Below are positions 45,209 through 59,210 of a DNA stretch of 64,000 nt, one piece after another; positions within the stretch are counted from its first letter, which is position 1; each line of letters starts with the position of its first letter. The DNA is from Ranitomeya variabilis. Its lineage: Eukaryota > Chordata > Amphibia > Anura > Dendrobatidae. A model generated the notes under the pieces. It was not told the DNA's origin. It did no database searches and was given only the letters and a program-made list of their open reading frames with translations. The stretch lies in the NCBI RefSeq assembly GCF_051348905.1, contig NC_135232.1, positions 789,932,775 to 789,996,774 on the forward strand, written 5' to 3'. Made by a program: the position numbers and the translations under genes.

Positions 45209-46534
45209 TATTTTAAAGTTTGTGTGACATTCATACTTTGTCTCAGTTGTTGGAAATATGAAAAAGGAAAAAAAATGTATCAGATCTGCACTTCATATTA
45301 ACATTTAGAGAAAATTAGAAGCCGTATTTAGGTTTGAACTTGTCAAAGAACGTAGAAGGAGCAGATACTAAAGGCTCATTGACACAAACAATAGCATATA
45401 GGGCACAATAAATTATTGCATATTGTTTGTCTAGTGATTGGTGTTCTGTTTCCTGTTTTCAGTAGTCCCAAGTTCTTTTTTTAATTTGAACCTTTTTAAA
45501 AGTCATTTTTGTATGTGTTTACAAGATATGCAAAACGTGGACATTCTTTGGCTAAAAAGTGTCGAAATAAGTTTAAAGATGAGAACAGAGTGATATCAGC
45601 TGCCTTGTCCTCATAAACACTTTCTGCTTCGCTAACGAGATCACTGAAATCATGTAAGCAGGTAATTTTTGGAGAGCCGAAATTCAGTGGAAATGAGTTT
45701 TTTGTTATTAAGTTAATTTTTATGGTAAGAAATTAGTTTATAATTTTGGACAAATCATCTGATCTCTTTTCATAATAATCTAGCGTTAACACAAATTACC
45801 ACTATAAAATCTGAAGCAGTAAACTTTGTGAAAGCCAAATTTTGTATCAGTCTGAAATCTTTTGGCCATTAATGTACAGTCCTAGATATTTTTAGAAAAA
45901 CTGTAAAAGGAAAAAATGAGGAAAGGAAAAACTTCTAAAGAAAAGCATTGCTGACTTCTAAAATCAGGATATCTAGCAGGAGTACTCCAGAAAATTTCCC
46001 TGCATTTATTTGGACTAAAACAAATGTTCTCTGATAGTGTTATCATATGGCTAAAATTATTTCCTTTGTTTTGACTAATATCCTTCCCAAACCAGTGTCC
46101 CATTAGCGTACAATGAAACTGATGTTCCAAGCCATTTTTCTAGGCTTAAGTGCCTAAGGGTCAGTGGCTACTGCATTGAAGCTGTAGAAAGTAAAAAAGA
46201 TCAAAGCTTGAGAGTCAGAAACCAGCAAAATCAACCCCTTTTGTGGTCTTGCATACATTACTGTGCCACATTTTACCAACAGGGAACTCTGTTAGTAATT
46301 TATAATGAACTCCTGGCATGTAAGACTAAAAAAGTGCATGTAATGAGTTTTAGTATGAAATAGATCTTTCCCTTTTACATTATATGCATTTTCTTTCTGA
46401 TCAGTTTTACCTTTACAAATAAGAAAACAAAAGCAAAGTTCCATAGAGAAAAGAAATCTTTCTGTTATCCAGTCATCAGGAAAATGTTGAGTATCTAGAT
46501 TTGACAAAACACCTACTGCAAGTAAGAGACTTGT

Positions 46535-46620
46535 GGCTCTGTGGCGCAATGGATAGCGCATTGGACTTCTAGGGAACTGATGTGATTCAAAGGTTGTGGG
46601 TTCGAGTCCCACCAGAGTCA
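46535..46620 (+). tRNA. tRNA-Arg-TCT: tRNA-Arg(UCU), unit 24
   Basis: Consensus gene, G-leader. It is followed by another intact gene, so the strict intact/variant alternation stops here. Confidence 0.94.
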
Positions 46621-47946
46621 TATTTTAAAGTTTGTGTGACATTCATACTTTGTCTCACTTGTTGGAAATATGAAAAAGGAAAAAAAATGTATCAGATCTG
46701 CGCTTAATATTAACATTTAGAGAAAATTAGAAGCCGTATTTAGGTTTGAACTTGTCAAAGAACGTAGAAGGAGCAGATACTAAAGGCTCATTGACACAAA
46801 CAATAGCATATAGGGCACAATAAATTATTGCATATTGTTTGTCTAGTGATTGGTGTTCTGTTTCCTGTTTTCAGTAGTCCCAAGTTGTTTTTTTAATTTG
46901 AACCTTTTTAAAAGTCATTTTTGTATGTGTTTACAAGATATGCAAAACGTGGACATTCTTTGGCTAAAAAGTGTCGAAATAAGTTTAAAGATGAGAACAG
47001 AGTGATATCAGCTGCCTTGTCCTCATAAACACTTTCTGCTTCGCTAACGAGATCACTGAAATCATGTAAGCAGGTAATTTTTGGAGAGCCGAAATTCAGT
47101 GGAAATGAGTTTTTTGTTATTAAGTTAATTTTTATGGTAAGAAATTAGTTTATAATTTTGGACAAATCATCTGATCTCTTTTCATAATAATCTAGCGTTA
47201 ACACAAATTACCACTATAAAATCTGAAGCAGTAAACTTTGTGAAAGCCAAATTTTGTATCAGTCTGAAATCTTTTGGCCATTAATGTACAGTCCTAGATA
47301 TTTTTAGAAAAACTGTAAAAGGAAAAAATGAGGAAAGGAAAAACTTCTAAAGAAAAGCATTGCTGACTTCTAAAATCAGGATATCTAGCAGGAGTACTCC
47401 AGAAAATTTCCCTGCATTTATTTGGACTAAAACAAATGTTCTCTGATAGTCTTATCATATGGCTAAAATTATTTCCTTTGTTTTGACTAATATCCTTCCC
47501 AAACCAGTGTCCCATTAGCGTACAATGAAACTGATGTTCCAAGCCATTTTTCTAGGCTTAAGTTCCTAAGGGTCAGTGGCTACTGCATTGAAGCTGTAGA
47601 AAGTAAAAAAGATCAAAGCTTGAGAGTCAGAAACCAGCAAAATCAACCCCTTTTGTGGTCTTGCATACATTACTGTGCCACATTTTACCAACAGGGAACT
47701 CTGTTAGTAATTTATAATGAACTCCTGGCATGTAAGACTAAAAAAGTGCATGTAATGAGTTTTAGTATGAAATAGATCTTTCCCTTTTACATTATATGCA
47801 TTTTCTTTCTGATCAGTTTTACCTTTACAAATAAGAAAACAAAAGCAAAGTTCCATAGAGAAAAGAAATCTTTCTGTTATCCAGTCATCAGGAAAATGTT
47901 GAGTATCTAGATTTGACAAAACACCTACTTCAAGTAAGAGACTTGT

Positions 47947-48032
47947 GGCTCTGTGGCGCAATGGATAGCGCATTGGACTTCTAGGGAACTGATGTGATTC
48001 AAAGGTTGTGGGTTCGAGTCCCACCAGAGTCA
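47947..48032 (+). tRNA. tRNA-Arg-TCT: tRNA-Arg(UCU), unit 25
   Basis: Consensus gene, T-leader. Anticodon TCT at 47980-47982, intron 47984-47996. Confidence 0.94.
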
Positions 48033-49358
48033 TATTTTAAAGTTTGTGTGACATTCATACTTTGTCTCACTTGTTGGAAATATGAAAAAGGAAAAAAAAT
48101 GTATCAGATCTGCGCTTAATATTAACATTTAGAGAAAATTAGAAGCCGTATTTAGGTTTGAACTTGTCAAAGAACGTAGAAGGAGCAGATACTAAAGGCT
48201 CATTGACACAAACAATAGCATATAGGGCACAATAAATTATTGCATATTGTTTGTCTAGTGATTGGTGTTCTGTTTCCTGTTTTCAGTAGTCCCAAGTTCT
48301 TTTTTTAATTTGAACCTTTTTAAAAGTCATTTTTGTATGTGTTTACAAGATATGCAAAACGTGGACATTCTTTGGCTAAAAAGTGTCGAAATAAGTTTAA
48401 AGATGAGAACAGAGTGATATCAGCTGCCTTGTCCTCATAAACACTTTCTGCTTCGCTAACGAGATCACTGAAATCATGTAAGCAGGTAATTTTTGGAGAG
48501 CCGAAATTCAGTGGAAATGAGTTTTTTGTTATTAAGTTAATTTTTATGGTAAGAAATTAGTTTATAATTTTGGACAAATCATCTGATCTCTTTTCATAAT
48601 AATCTAGCGTTAACACAAATTACCACTATAAAATCTGAAGCAGTAAACTTTGTGAAAGCCAAATTTTGTATCAGTCTGAAATCTTTTGGCCATTAATGTA
48701 CAGTCCTAGATATTTTTAGAAAAACTGTAAAAGGAAAAAATGAGGAAAGGAAAAACTTCTAAAGAAAAGCATTGCTGACTTCTAAAATCAGGATATCTAG
48801 CAGGAGTACTCCAGAAAATTTCCCTGCATTTATTTGGACTAAAACAAATGTTCTCTGATAGTCTTATCATATGGCTAAAATTATTTCCTTTGTTTTGACT
48901 AATATCCTTCCCAAACCAGTGTCCCATTAGCGTACAATGAAACTGATGTTCCAAGCCATTTTTCTAGGCTTAAGTTCCTAAGGGTCAGTGGCTACTGCAT
49001 TGAAGCTGTAGAAAGTAAAAAAGATCAAAGCTTGAGAGTCAGAAACCAGCAAAGTCAACCCCTTTTGTGGTCTTGCATACATTACTGTGCCACATTTTAC
49101 CAACAGGGAACTCTATTAGTAATTTATAATGAACTCCTGGCATGTAAGACTAAAAAAGTGCATGTAATGAGTTTTAGTATGAAATAGATCTTTCCCTTTT
49201 ACATTATATGCATTTTCTTTCTGATCAGTTTTACCTTTACAAATAAGAAAACAAAAGCAAAGTTCCATAGAGAAAAGAAATCTTTCTGTTATCCAGTCAT
49301 CAGGAAAATGTTGAGTATCTAGATTTGACAAAACACCTACTTCAAGTAAGAGACTTGT

Positions 49359-49445
49359 GGCTCTGTGGCGCAATGGATAGCGCATTGGGACTTCTAGGGA
49401 ACTGATGTGATTCAAAGTTTGTGGGTTCGAGTCCCACCAGAGTCA
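49359..49445 (+). pseudogene. tRNA-Arg variant with extra G, unit 26
   Basis: 87-bp form. Its spacer has AGTTGTTTTTTT rather than the AGTTCTTTTTTT of the other extra-G units before it, and CATTGATTTGG near 50240, so it is a recombinant or diverged copy. Confidence 0.7.
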
Positions 49446-50771
49446 TATTTTAAAGTTTGTGTGACATTCATACTTTGTCTCAGTTGTTGGAAATATGAAA
49501 AAGGAAAAAAAATGTATCAGATCTGCACTTCATATTAACATTTAGAGAAAATTAGAAGCCGTATTTAGGTTTGAACTTGTCAAAGAACGTAGAAGGAGCA
49601 GATACTAAAGGCTCATTGACACAAACAATAGCATATAGGGCACAATAAATTATTGCATATTGTTTGTCTAGTGATTGGTGTTCTGTTTCCTGTTTTCAGT
49701 AGTCCCAAGTTGTTTTTTTAATTTGAACCTTTTTAAAAGTCATTTTTGTATGTGTTTACAAGATATGCAAAACGTGGACATTCTTTGGCTAAAAAGTGTC
49801 GAAATAAGTTTAAAGATGAGAACAGAGTGATATCAGCTGCCTTGTCCTCATAAACACTTTCTGCTTCGCTAACGAGATCACTGAAATCATGTAAGCAGGT
49901 AATTTTTGGAGAGCCGAAATTCAGTGGAAATGAGTTTTTTGTTATTAAGTTAATTTTTATGGTAAGAAATTAGTTTATAATTTTGGACAAATCATCTGAT
50001 CTCTTTTCATAATAATCTAGCGTTAACACAAATTACCACTATAAAATCTGAAGCAGTAAACTTTGTGAAAGCCAAATTTTGTATCAGTCTGAAATCTTTT
50101 GGCCATTAATGTACAGTCCTAGATATTTTTAGAAAAACTGTAAAAGGAAAAAATGAGGAAAGGAAAAACTTCTAAAGAAAAGCATTGCTGACTTCTAAAA
50201 TCAGGATATCTAGCAGGAGTACTCCAGAAAATTTCCCTGCATTGATTTGGACTAAAACAAATGTTCTCTGATAGTGTTATCATATGGCTAAAATTATTTC
50301 CTTTGTTTTGACTAATATCCTTCCCAAACCAGTGTCCCATTAGCGTACAATGAAACTGATGTTCCAAGCCATTTTTCTAGGCTTAAGTGCCTAAGGGTCA
50401 GTGGCTACTGCATTGAAGCTGTAGAAAGTAAAAAAGATCAAAGCTTGAGAGTCAGAAACCAGCAAAATCAACCCCTTTTGTGGTCTTGCATACATTACTG
50501 TGCCACATTTTACCAACAGGGAACTCTGTTAGTAATTTATAATGAACTCCTGGCATGTAAGACTAAAAAAGTGCATGTAATGAGTTTTAGTATGAAATAG
50601 ATCTTTCCCTTTTACATTATATGCATTTTCTTTCTGATCAGTTTTACCTTTACAAATAAGAAAACAAAAGCAAAGTTCCATAGAGAAAAGAAATCTTTCT
50701 GTTATCCAGTCATCAGGAAAATGTTGAGTATCTAGATTTGACAAAACACCTACTGCAAGTAAGAGACTTGT

Positions 50772-50857
50772 GGCTCTGTGGCGCAATGGATAGCGCATTG
50801 GACTTCTAGGGAACTGATGTGATTCAAAGGTTGTGGGTTCGAGTCCCACCAGAGTCA
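50772..50857 (+). tRNA. tRNA-Arg-TCT: tRNA-Arg(UCU), unit 27
   Basis: Consensus gene, G-leader, last intact gene before an eight-unit stretch (52184-60623 plus the next leader) with no consensus copy until 60624. Confidence 0.94.
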
Positions 50858-52183
50858 TATTTTAAAGTTTGTGTGACATTCATACTTTGTCTCACTTGTT
50901 GGAAATATGAAAAAGGAAAAAAAATGTATCAGATCTGCGCTTAATATTAACATTTAGAGAAAATTAGAAGCCGTATTTAGGTTTGAACTTGTCAAAGAAC
51001 GTAGAAGGAGCAGATACTAAAGGCTCATTGACACAAACAATAGCATATAGGGCACAATAAATTATTGCATATTGTTTGTCTAGTGATTGGTGTTCTGTTT
51101 CCTGTTTTCAGTAGTCCCAAGTTGTTTTTTTAATTTGAACCTTTTTAAAAGTCATTTTTGTATGTGTTTACAAGATATGCAAAACGTGGACATTCTTTGG
51201 CTAAAAAGTGTCGAAATAAGTTTAAAGATGAGAACAGAGTGATATCAGCTGCCTTGTCCTCATAAACACTTTCTGCTTCGCTAACGAGATCACTGAAATC
51301 ATGTAAGCAGGTAATTTTTGGAGAGCCGAAATTCAGTGGAAATGAGTTTTTTGTTATTAAGTTAATTTTTATGGTAAGAAATTAGTTTATAATTTTGGAC
51401 AAATCATCTGATCTCTTTTCATAATAATCTAGCGTTAACACAAATTACCACTATAAAATCTGAAGCAGTAAACTTTGTGAAAGCCAAATTTTGTATCAGT
51501 CTGAAATCTTTTGGCCATTAATGTACAGTCCTAGATATTTTTAGAAAAACTGTAAAAGGAAAAAATGAGGAAAGGAAAAACTTCTAAAGAAAAGCATTGC
51601 TGACTTCTAAAATCAGGATATCTAGCAGGAGTACTCCAGAAAATTTCCCTGCATTTATTTGGACTAAAACAAATGTTCTCTGATAGTCTTATCATATGGC
51701 TAAAATTATTTCCTTTGTTTTGACTAATATCCTTCCCAAACCAGTGTCCCATTAGCGTACAATGAAACTGATGTTCCAAGCCATTTTTCTAGGCTTAAGT
51801 TCCTAAGGGTCAGTGGCTACTGCATTGAAGCTGTAGAAAGTAAAAAAGATCAAAGCTTGAGAGTCAGAAACCAGCAAAATCAACCCCTTTTGTGGTCTTG
51901 CATACATTACTGTGCCACATTTTACCAACAGGGAACTCTGTTAGTAATTTATAATGAACTCCTGGCATGTAAGACTAAAAAAGTGCATGTAATGAGTTTT
52001 AGTATGAAATAGATCTTTCCCTTTTACATTATATGCATTTTCTTTCTGATCAGTTTTACCTTTACAAATAAGAAAACAAAAGCAAAGTTCCATAGAGAAA
52101 AGAAATCTTTCTGTTATCCAGTCATCAGGAAAATGTTGAGTATCTAGATTTGACAAAACACCTACTTCAAGTAAGAGACTTGT

Positions 52184-52269
52184 GGCTCTGTGGCGCAATG
52201 TATAGCGCATTGGACTTCTTGGGAACTGATGTGATTCAAAGTTTGTGGGTTCGAGTCCCACCAGAGTCA
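52184..52269 (+). pseudogene. Variant tRNA-Arg(UCU), A-box and anticodon-loop changes, unit 28
   Basis: Same three changes as the unit at 29586 (G19T, A37T, variable-loop G to T). First gene of the 4,220-bp three-unit repeat. Confidence 0.75.
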
Positions 52270-53595
52270 TATTTTAAAGTTTGTGTGACATTCATACTTT
52301 GTCTCAGTTGTTGGAAATATGAAAAAGGAAAAAAAATGTATCAGATCTGCGCTTCATATTAACATTTAGAGAAAATTAGAAGCCGTATTTAGGTTTGAAC
52401 TTGTCAAAGAACGTAGAAGGAGCAGATACTAAAGGCTCATTGACACAAACAATAGCATATAGGGCACAATAAATTATTGCATATTGTTTGTCTAGTGATT
52501 GGTGTTCTGTTTCCTGTTTTCAGTAGTCCCAAGTTGTTTTTTTAATTTGAACCTTTTTAAAAGTCATTTTTGTATGTGTTTACAAGATATGCAAAACGTG
52601 GACATTCTTTGGCTAAAAAGTGTCGAAATAAGTTTAAAGATGAGAACAGAGTGATATCAGCTGCCTTGTCCTCATAAACACTTTCTGCTTCGCTAACGAG
52701 ATCACTGAAATCATGTAAGCAGGTAATTTTTGGAGAGCCGAAATTCAGTGGAAATGAGTTTTTTGTTATTAAGTTAATTTTTATGGTAAGAAATTAGTTT
52801 ATAATTTTGGACAAATCATCTGATCTCTTTTCATAATAATCTAGCGTTAACACAAATTACCACTATAAAATCTGAAGCAGTAAACTTTGTGAAAGCCAAA
52901 TTTTGTATCAGTCTGAAATCTTTTGGCCATTAATGTACAGTCCTAGATATTTTTAGAAAAACTGTAAAAGGAAAAAATGAGGAAAGGAAAAACTTCTAAA
53001 GAAAAGCATTGCTGACTTCTAAAATCAGGATATCTAGCAGGAGTACTCCAGAAAATTTCCCTGCATTTATTTGGACTAAAACAAATGTTCTCTGATAGTG
53101 TTATCATATGGCTAAAATTATTTCCTTTGTTTTGACTAATATCCTTCCCAAACCAGTGTCCCATTAGCGTACAATGAAACTGATGTTCCAAGCCATTTTT
53201 CTAGGCTTAAGTGCCTAAGGGTCAGGGGCTACTGCATTGAAGCTGTAGAAAGTAAAAAAGATCAAAGCTTGAGAGTCAGAAACCAGCAAAATCAACCCCT
53301 TTTGTGGTCTTGCATACATTACTGTGCCACATTTTACCAACAGGGAACTCTGTTAGTAATTTATAATGAACTCCTGGCATGTAAGACTAAAAAAGTGCAT
53401 GTAATGAGTTTTAGTATGAAATAGATCTTTCCCTTTTACATTATATGCATTTTCTTTCTGATCAGTTTTACCTTTACAAATAAGAAAACAAAAGCAAAGT
53501 TCCATAGAGAAAAGAAATCTTTCTGTTATCCAGTCATCAGGAAAATGTTGAGTATCTAGATTTGACAAAACACCTACTGCAAGTAAGAGACTTGT

Positions 53596-53664
53596 GGCTC
53601 TGTGGCGCAATGGATGTGAACTGATGTGATTCAAAGGTTGTGGGTTCGAGTCCCACCAGAGTCA
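53596..53664 (+). pseudogene. tRNA-Arg pseudogene lacking the anticodon arm, unit 29
   Basis: 69 bp. An internal deletion fuses the D-loop (GGAT) to the intron (GTGAACTGATGTG), removing the D-stem 3' strand and the whole 5' anticodon arm with TCT. A and B boxes remain but lie closer together. The leader is G type and the upstream unit has the private change GTCAGGGGC. Confidence 0.92.
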
Positions 53665-54990
53665 TATTTTAAAGTTTGTGTGACATTCATACTTTGTCTC
53701 ACTTGTTGGAAATATGAAAAAGGAAAAAAAATGTATCAGATCTGCGCTTAATATTAACATTTAGAGAAAATTAGAAGCCGTATTTAGGTTTGAACTTGTC
53801 AAAGAACGTAGAAGGAGCAGATACTAAAGGCTCATTGACACAAACAATAGCATATAGGGCACAATAAATTATTGCATATTGTTTGTCTAGTGATTGGTGT
53901 TCTGTTTCCTGTTTTCAGTAGTCCCAAGTTCTTTTTTTAATTTGAACCTTTTTAAAAGTCATTTTTGTATGTGTTTACAAGATATGCAAAACGTGGACAT
54001 TCTTTGGCTAAAAAGTGTCGAAATAAGTTTAAAGATGAGAACAGAGTGATATCAGCTGCCTTGTCCTCATAAACACTTTCTGCTTCGCTAACGAGATCAC
54101 TGAAATCATGTAAGCAGGTAATTTTTGGAGAGCCGAAATTCAGTGGAAATGAGTTTTTTGTTATTAAGTTAATTTTTATGGTAAGAAATTAGTTTATAAT
54201 TTTGGACAAATCATCTGATCTCTTTTCATAATAATCTAGCGTTAACACAAATTACCACTATAAAATCTGAAGCAGTAAACTTTGTGAAAGCCAAATTTTG
54301 TATCAGTCTGAAATCTTTTGGCCATTAATGTACAGTCCTAGATATTTTTAGAAAAACTGTAAAAGGAAAAAATGAGGAAAGGAAAAACTTCTAAAGAAAA
54401 GCATTGCTGACTTCTAAAATCAGGATATCTAGCAGGAGTACTCCAGAAAATTTCCCTGCATTTATTTGGACTAAAACAAATGTTCTCTGATAGTCTTATC
54501 ATATGGCTAAAATTATTTCCTTTGTTTTGACTAATATCCTTCCCAAACCAGTGTCCCATTAGCGTACAATGAAACTGATGTTCCAAGCCATTTTTCTAGG
54601 CTTAAGTTCCTAAGGGTCAGTGGCTACTGCATTGAAGCTGTAGAAAGTAAAAAAGATCAAAGCTTGAGAGTCAGAAACCAGCAAAGTCAACCCCTTTTGT
54701 GGTCTTGCATACATTACTGTGCCACATTTTACCAACAGGGAACTCTATTAGTAATTTATAATGAACTCCTGGCATGTAAGACTAAAAAAGTGCATGTAAT
54801 GAGTTTTAGTATGAAATAGATCTTTCCCTTTTACATTATATGCATTTTCTTTCTGATCAGTTTTACCTTTACAAATAAGAAAACAAAAGCAAAGTTCCAT
54901 AGAGAAAAGAAATCTTTCTGTTATCCAGTCATCAGGAAAATGTTGAGTATCTAGATTTGACAAAACACCTACTTCAAGTAAGAGACTTGT

Positions 54991-55077
54991 GGCTCTGTGG
55001 CGCAATGGATAGCGCATTGGGACTTCTAGGGAACTGATGTGATTCAAAGTTTGTGGGTTCGAGTCCCACCAGAGTCA
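54991..55077 (+). pseudogene. tRNA-Arg variant with extra G, unit 30
   Basis: 87-bp form, third gene of the first three-unit copy. Its spacer has AGTTGTTTTTTT, unlike its counterpart at 59211 with AGTTCTTTTTTT. Confidence 0.7.
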
Positions 55078-56403
55078 TATTTTAAAGTTTGTGTGACATT
55101 CATACTTTGTCTCAGTTGTTGGAAATATGAAAAAGGAAAAAAAATGTATCAGATCTGCACTTCATATTAACATTTAGAGAAAATTAGAAGCCGTATTTAG
55201 GTTTGAACTTGTCAAAGAACGTAGAAGGAGCAGATACTAAAGGCTCATTGACACAAACAATAGCATATAGGGCACAATAAATTATTGCATATTGTTTGTC
55301 TAGTGATTGGTGTTCTGTTTCCTGTTTTCAGTAGTCCCAAGTTGTTTTTTTAATTTGAACCTTTTTAAAAGTCATTTTTGTATGTGTTTACAAGATATGC
55401 AAAACGTGGACATTCTTTGGCTAAAAAGTGTCGAAATAAGTTTAAAGATGAGAACAGAGTGATATCAGCTGCCTTGTCCTCATAAACACTTTCTGCTTCG
55501 CTAACGAGATCACTGAAATCATGTAAGCAGGTAATTTTTGGAGAGCCGAAATTCAGTGGAAATGAGTTTTTTGTTATTAAGTTAATTTTTATGGTAAGAA
55601 ATTAGTTTATAATTTTGGACAAATCATCTGATCTCTTTTCATAATAATCTAGCGTTAACACAAATTACCACTATAAAATCTGAAGCAGTAAACTTTGTGA
55701 AAGCCAAATTTTGTATCAGTCTGAAATCTTTTGGCCATTAATGTACAGTCCTAGATATTTTTAGAAAAACTGTAAAAGGAAAAAATGAGGAAAGGAAAAA
55801 CTTCTAAAGAAAAGCATTGCTGACTTCTAAAATCAGGATATCTAGCAGGAGTACTCCAGAAAATTTCCCTGCATTTATTTGGACTAAAACAAATGTTCTC
55901 TGATAGTCTTATCATATGGCTAAAATTATTTCCTTTGTTTTGACTAATATCCTTCCCAAACCAGTGTCCCATTAGCGTACAATGAAACTGATGTTCCAAG
56001 CCATTTTTCTAGGCTTAAGTTCCTAAGGGTCAGTGGCTACTGCATTGAAGCTGTAGAAAGTAAAAAAGATCAAAGCTTGAGAGTCAGAAACCAGCAAAAT
56101 CAACCCCTTTTGTGGTCTTGCATACATTACTGTGCCACATTTTACCAACAGGGAACTCTGTTAGTAATTTATAATGAACTCCTGGCATGTAAGACTAAAA
56201 AAGTGCATGTAATGAGTTTTAGTATGAAATAGATCTTTCCCTTTTACATTATATGCATTTTCTTTCTGATCAGTTTTACCTTTACAAATAAGAAAACAAA
56301 AGCAAAGTTCCATAGAGAAAAGAAATCTTTCTGTTATCCAGTCATCAGGAAAATGTTGAGTATCTAGATTTGACAAAACACCTACTTCAAGTAAGAGACT
56401 TGT

Positions 56404-56489
56404 GGCTCTGTGGCGCAATGTATAGCGCATTGGACTTCTTGGGAACTGATGTGATTCAAAGTTTGTGGGTTCGAGTCCCACCAGAGTCA
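56404..56489 (+). pseudogene. Variant tRNA-Arg(UCU), A-box and anticodon-loop changes, unit 31
   Basis: Exact counterpart of unit 28 at +4,220 bp. Confidence 0.75.
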
Positions 56490-57815
56490 TATTTTAAAGT
56501 TTGTGTGACATTCATACTTTGTCTCAGTTGTTGGAAATATGAAAAAGGAAAAAAAATGTATCAGATCTGCGCTTCATATTAACATTTAGAGAAAATTAGA
56601 AGCCGTATTTAGGTTTGAACTTGTCAAAGAACGTAGAAGGAGCAGATACTAAAGGCTCATTGACACAAACAATAGCATATAGGGCACAATAAATTATTGC
56701 ATATTGTTTGTCTAGTGATTGGTGTTCTGTTTCCTGTTTTCAGTAGTCCCAAGTTGTTTTTTTAATTTGAACCTTTTTAAAAGTCATTTTTGTATGTGTT
56801 TACAAGATATGCAAAACGTGGACATTCTTTGGCTAAAAAGTGTCGAAATAAGTTTAAAGATGAGAACAGAGTGATATCAGCTGCCTTGTCCTCATAAACA
56901 CTTTCTGCTTCGCTAACGAGATCACTGAAATCATGTAAGCAGGTAATTTTTGGAGAGCCGAAATTCAGTGGAAATGAGTTTTTTGTTATTAAGTTAATTT
57001 TTATGGTAAGAAATTAGTTTATAATTTTGGACAAATCATCTGATCTCTTTTCATAATAATCTAGCGTTAACACAAATTACCACTATAAAATCTGAAGCAG
57101 TAAACTTTGTGAAAGCCAAATTTTGTATCAGTCTGAAATCTTTTGGCCATTAATGTACAGTCCTAGATATTTTTAGAAAAACTGTAAAAGGAAAAAATGA
57201 GGAAAGGAAAAACTTCTAAAGAAAAGCATTGCTGACTTCTAAAATCAGGATATCTAGCAGGAGTACTCCAGAAAATTTCCCTGCATTTATTTGGACTAAA
57301 ACAAATGTTCTCTGATAGTGTTATCATATGGCTAAAATTATTTCCTTTGTTTTGACTAATATCCTTCCCAAACCAGTGTCCCATTAGCGTACAATGAAAC
57401 TGATGTTCCAAGCCATTTTTCTAGGCTTAAGTGCCTAAGGGTCAGGGGCTACTGCATTGAAGCTGTAGAAAGTAAAAAAGATCAAAGCTTGAGAGTCAGA
57501 AACCAGCAAAATCAACCCCTTTTGTGGTCTTGCATACATTACTGTGCCACATTTTACCAACAGGGAACTCTGTTAGTAATTTATAATGAACTCCTGGCAT
57601 GTAAGACTAAAAAAGTGCATGTAATGAGTTTTAGTATGAAATAGATCTTTCCCTTTTACATTATATGCATTTTCTTTCTGATCAGTTTTACCTTTACAAA
57701 TAAGAAAACAAAAGCAAAGTTCCATAGAGAAAAGAAATCTTTCTGTTATCCAGTCATCAGGAAAATGTTGAGTATCTAGATTTGACAAAACACCTACTGC
57801 AAGTAAGAGACTTGT

Positions 57816-57884
57816 GGCTCTGTGGCGCAATGGATGTGAACTGATGTGATTCAAAGGTTGTGGGTTCGAGTCCCACCAGAGTCA
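57816..57884 (+). pseudogene. tRNA-Arg pseudogene lacking the anticodon arm, unit 32
   Basis: Same deletion junction as unit 29 at +4,220 bp, with the same GTCAGGGGC marker upstream. One deletion event was copied, not two independent ones. Confidence 0.92.
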
Positions 57885-59210
57885 TATTTTAAAGTTTGTG
57901 TGACATTCATACTTTGTCTCACTTGTTGGAAATATGAAAAAGGAAAAAAAATGTATCAGATCTGCGCTTAATATTAACATTTAGAGAAAATTAGAAGCCG
58001 TATTTAGGTTTGAACTTGTCAAAGAACGTAGAAGGAGCAGATACTAAAGGCTCATTGACACAAACAATAGCATATAGGGCACAATAAATTATTGCATATT
58101 GTTTGTCTAGTGATTGGTGTTCTGTTTCCTGTTTTCAGTAGTCCCAAGTTCTTTTTTTAATTTGAACCTTTTTAAAAGTCATTTTTGTATGTGTTTACAA
58201 GATATGCAAAACGTGGACATTCTTTGGCTAAAAAGTGTCGAAATAAGTTTAAAGATGAGAACAGAGTGATATCAGCTGCCTTGTCCTCATAAACACTTTC
58301 TGCTTCGCTAACGAGATCACTGAAATCATGTAAGCAGGTAATTTTTGGAGAGCCGAAATTCAGTGGAAATGAGTTTTTTGTTATTAAGTTAATTTTTATG
58401 GTAAGAAATTAGTTTATAATTTTGGACAAATCATCTGATCTCTTTTCATAATAATCTAGCGTTAACACAAATTACCACTATAAAATCTGAAGCAGTAAAC
58501 TTTGTGAAAGCCAAATTTTGTATCAGTCTGAAATCTTTTGGCCATTAATGTACAGTCCTAGATATTTTTAGAAAAACTGTAAAAGGAAAAAATGAGGAAA
58601 GGAAAAACTTCTAAAGAAAAGCATTGCTGACTTCTAAAATCAGGATATCTAGCAGGAGTACTCCAGAAAATTTCCCTGCATTTATTTGGACTAAAACAAA
58701 TGTTCTCTGATAGTCTTATCATATGGCTAAAATTATTTCCTTTGTTTTGACTAATATCCTTCCCAAACCAGTGTCCCATTAGCGTACAATGAAACTGATG
58801 TTCCAAGCCATTTTTCTAGGCTTAAGTTCCTAAGGGTCAGTGGCTACTGCATTGAAGCTGTAGAAAGTAAAAAAGATCAAAGCTTGAGAGTCAGAAACCA
58901 GCAAAGTCAACCCCTTTTGTGGTCTTGCATACATTACTGTGCCACATTTTACCAACAGGGAACTCTATTAGTAATTTATAATGAACTCCTGGCATGTAAG
59001 ACTAAAAAAGTGCATGTAATGAGTTTTAGTATGAAATAGATCTTTCCCTTTTACATTATATGCATTTTCTTTCTGATCAGTTTTACCTTTACAAATAAGA
59101 AAACAAAAGCAAAGTTCCATAGAGAAAAGAAATCTTTCTGTTATCCAGTCATCAGGAAAATGTTGAGTATCTAGATTTGACAAAACACCTACTTCAAGTA
59201 AGAGACTTGT

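Larger units (their letters stand above)
35235..46534 (+). repeat. Higher-order repeat, 2 x 5,650 bp (four units each)
   Basis: Order in both copies: consensus T-leader, extra-G, consensus G-leader, extra-G. Every gene and spacer marker is offset by exactly 5,650 bp. Units 14-15 just upstream look like a further half copy. Confidence 0.9.
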
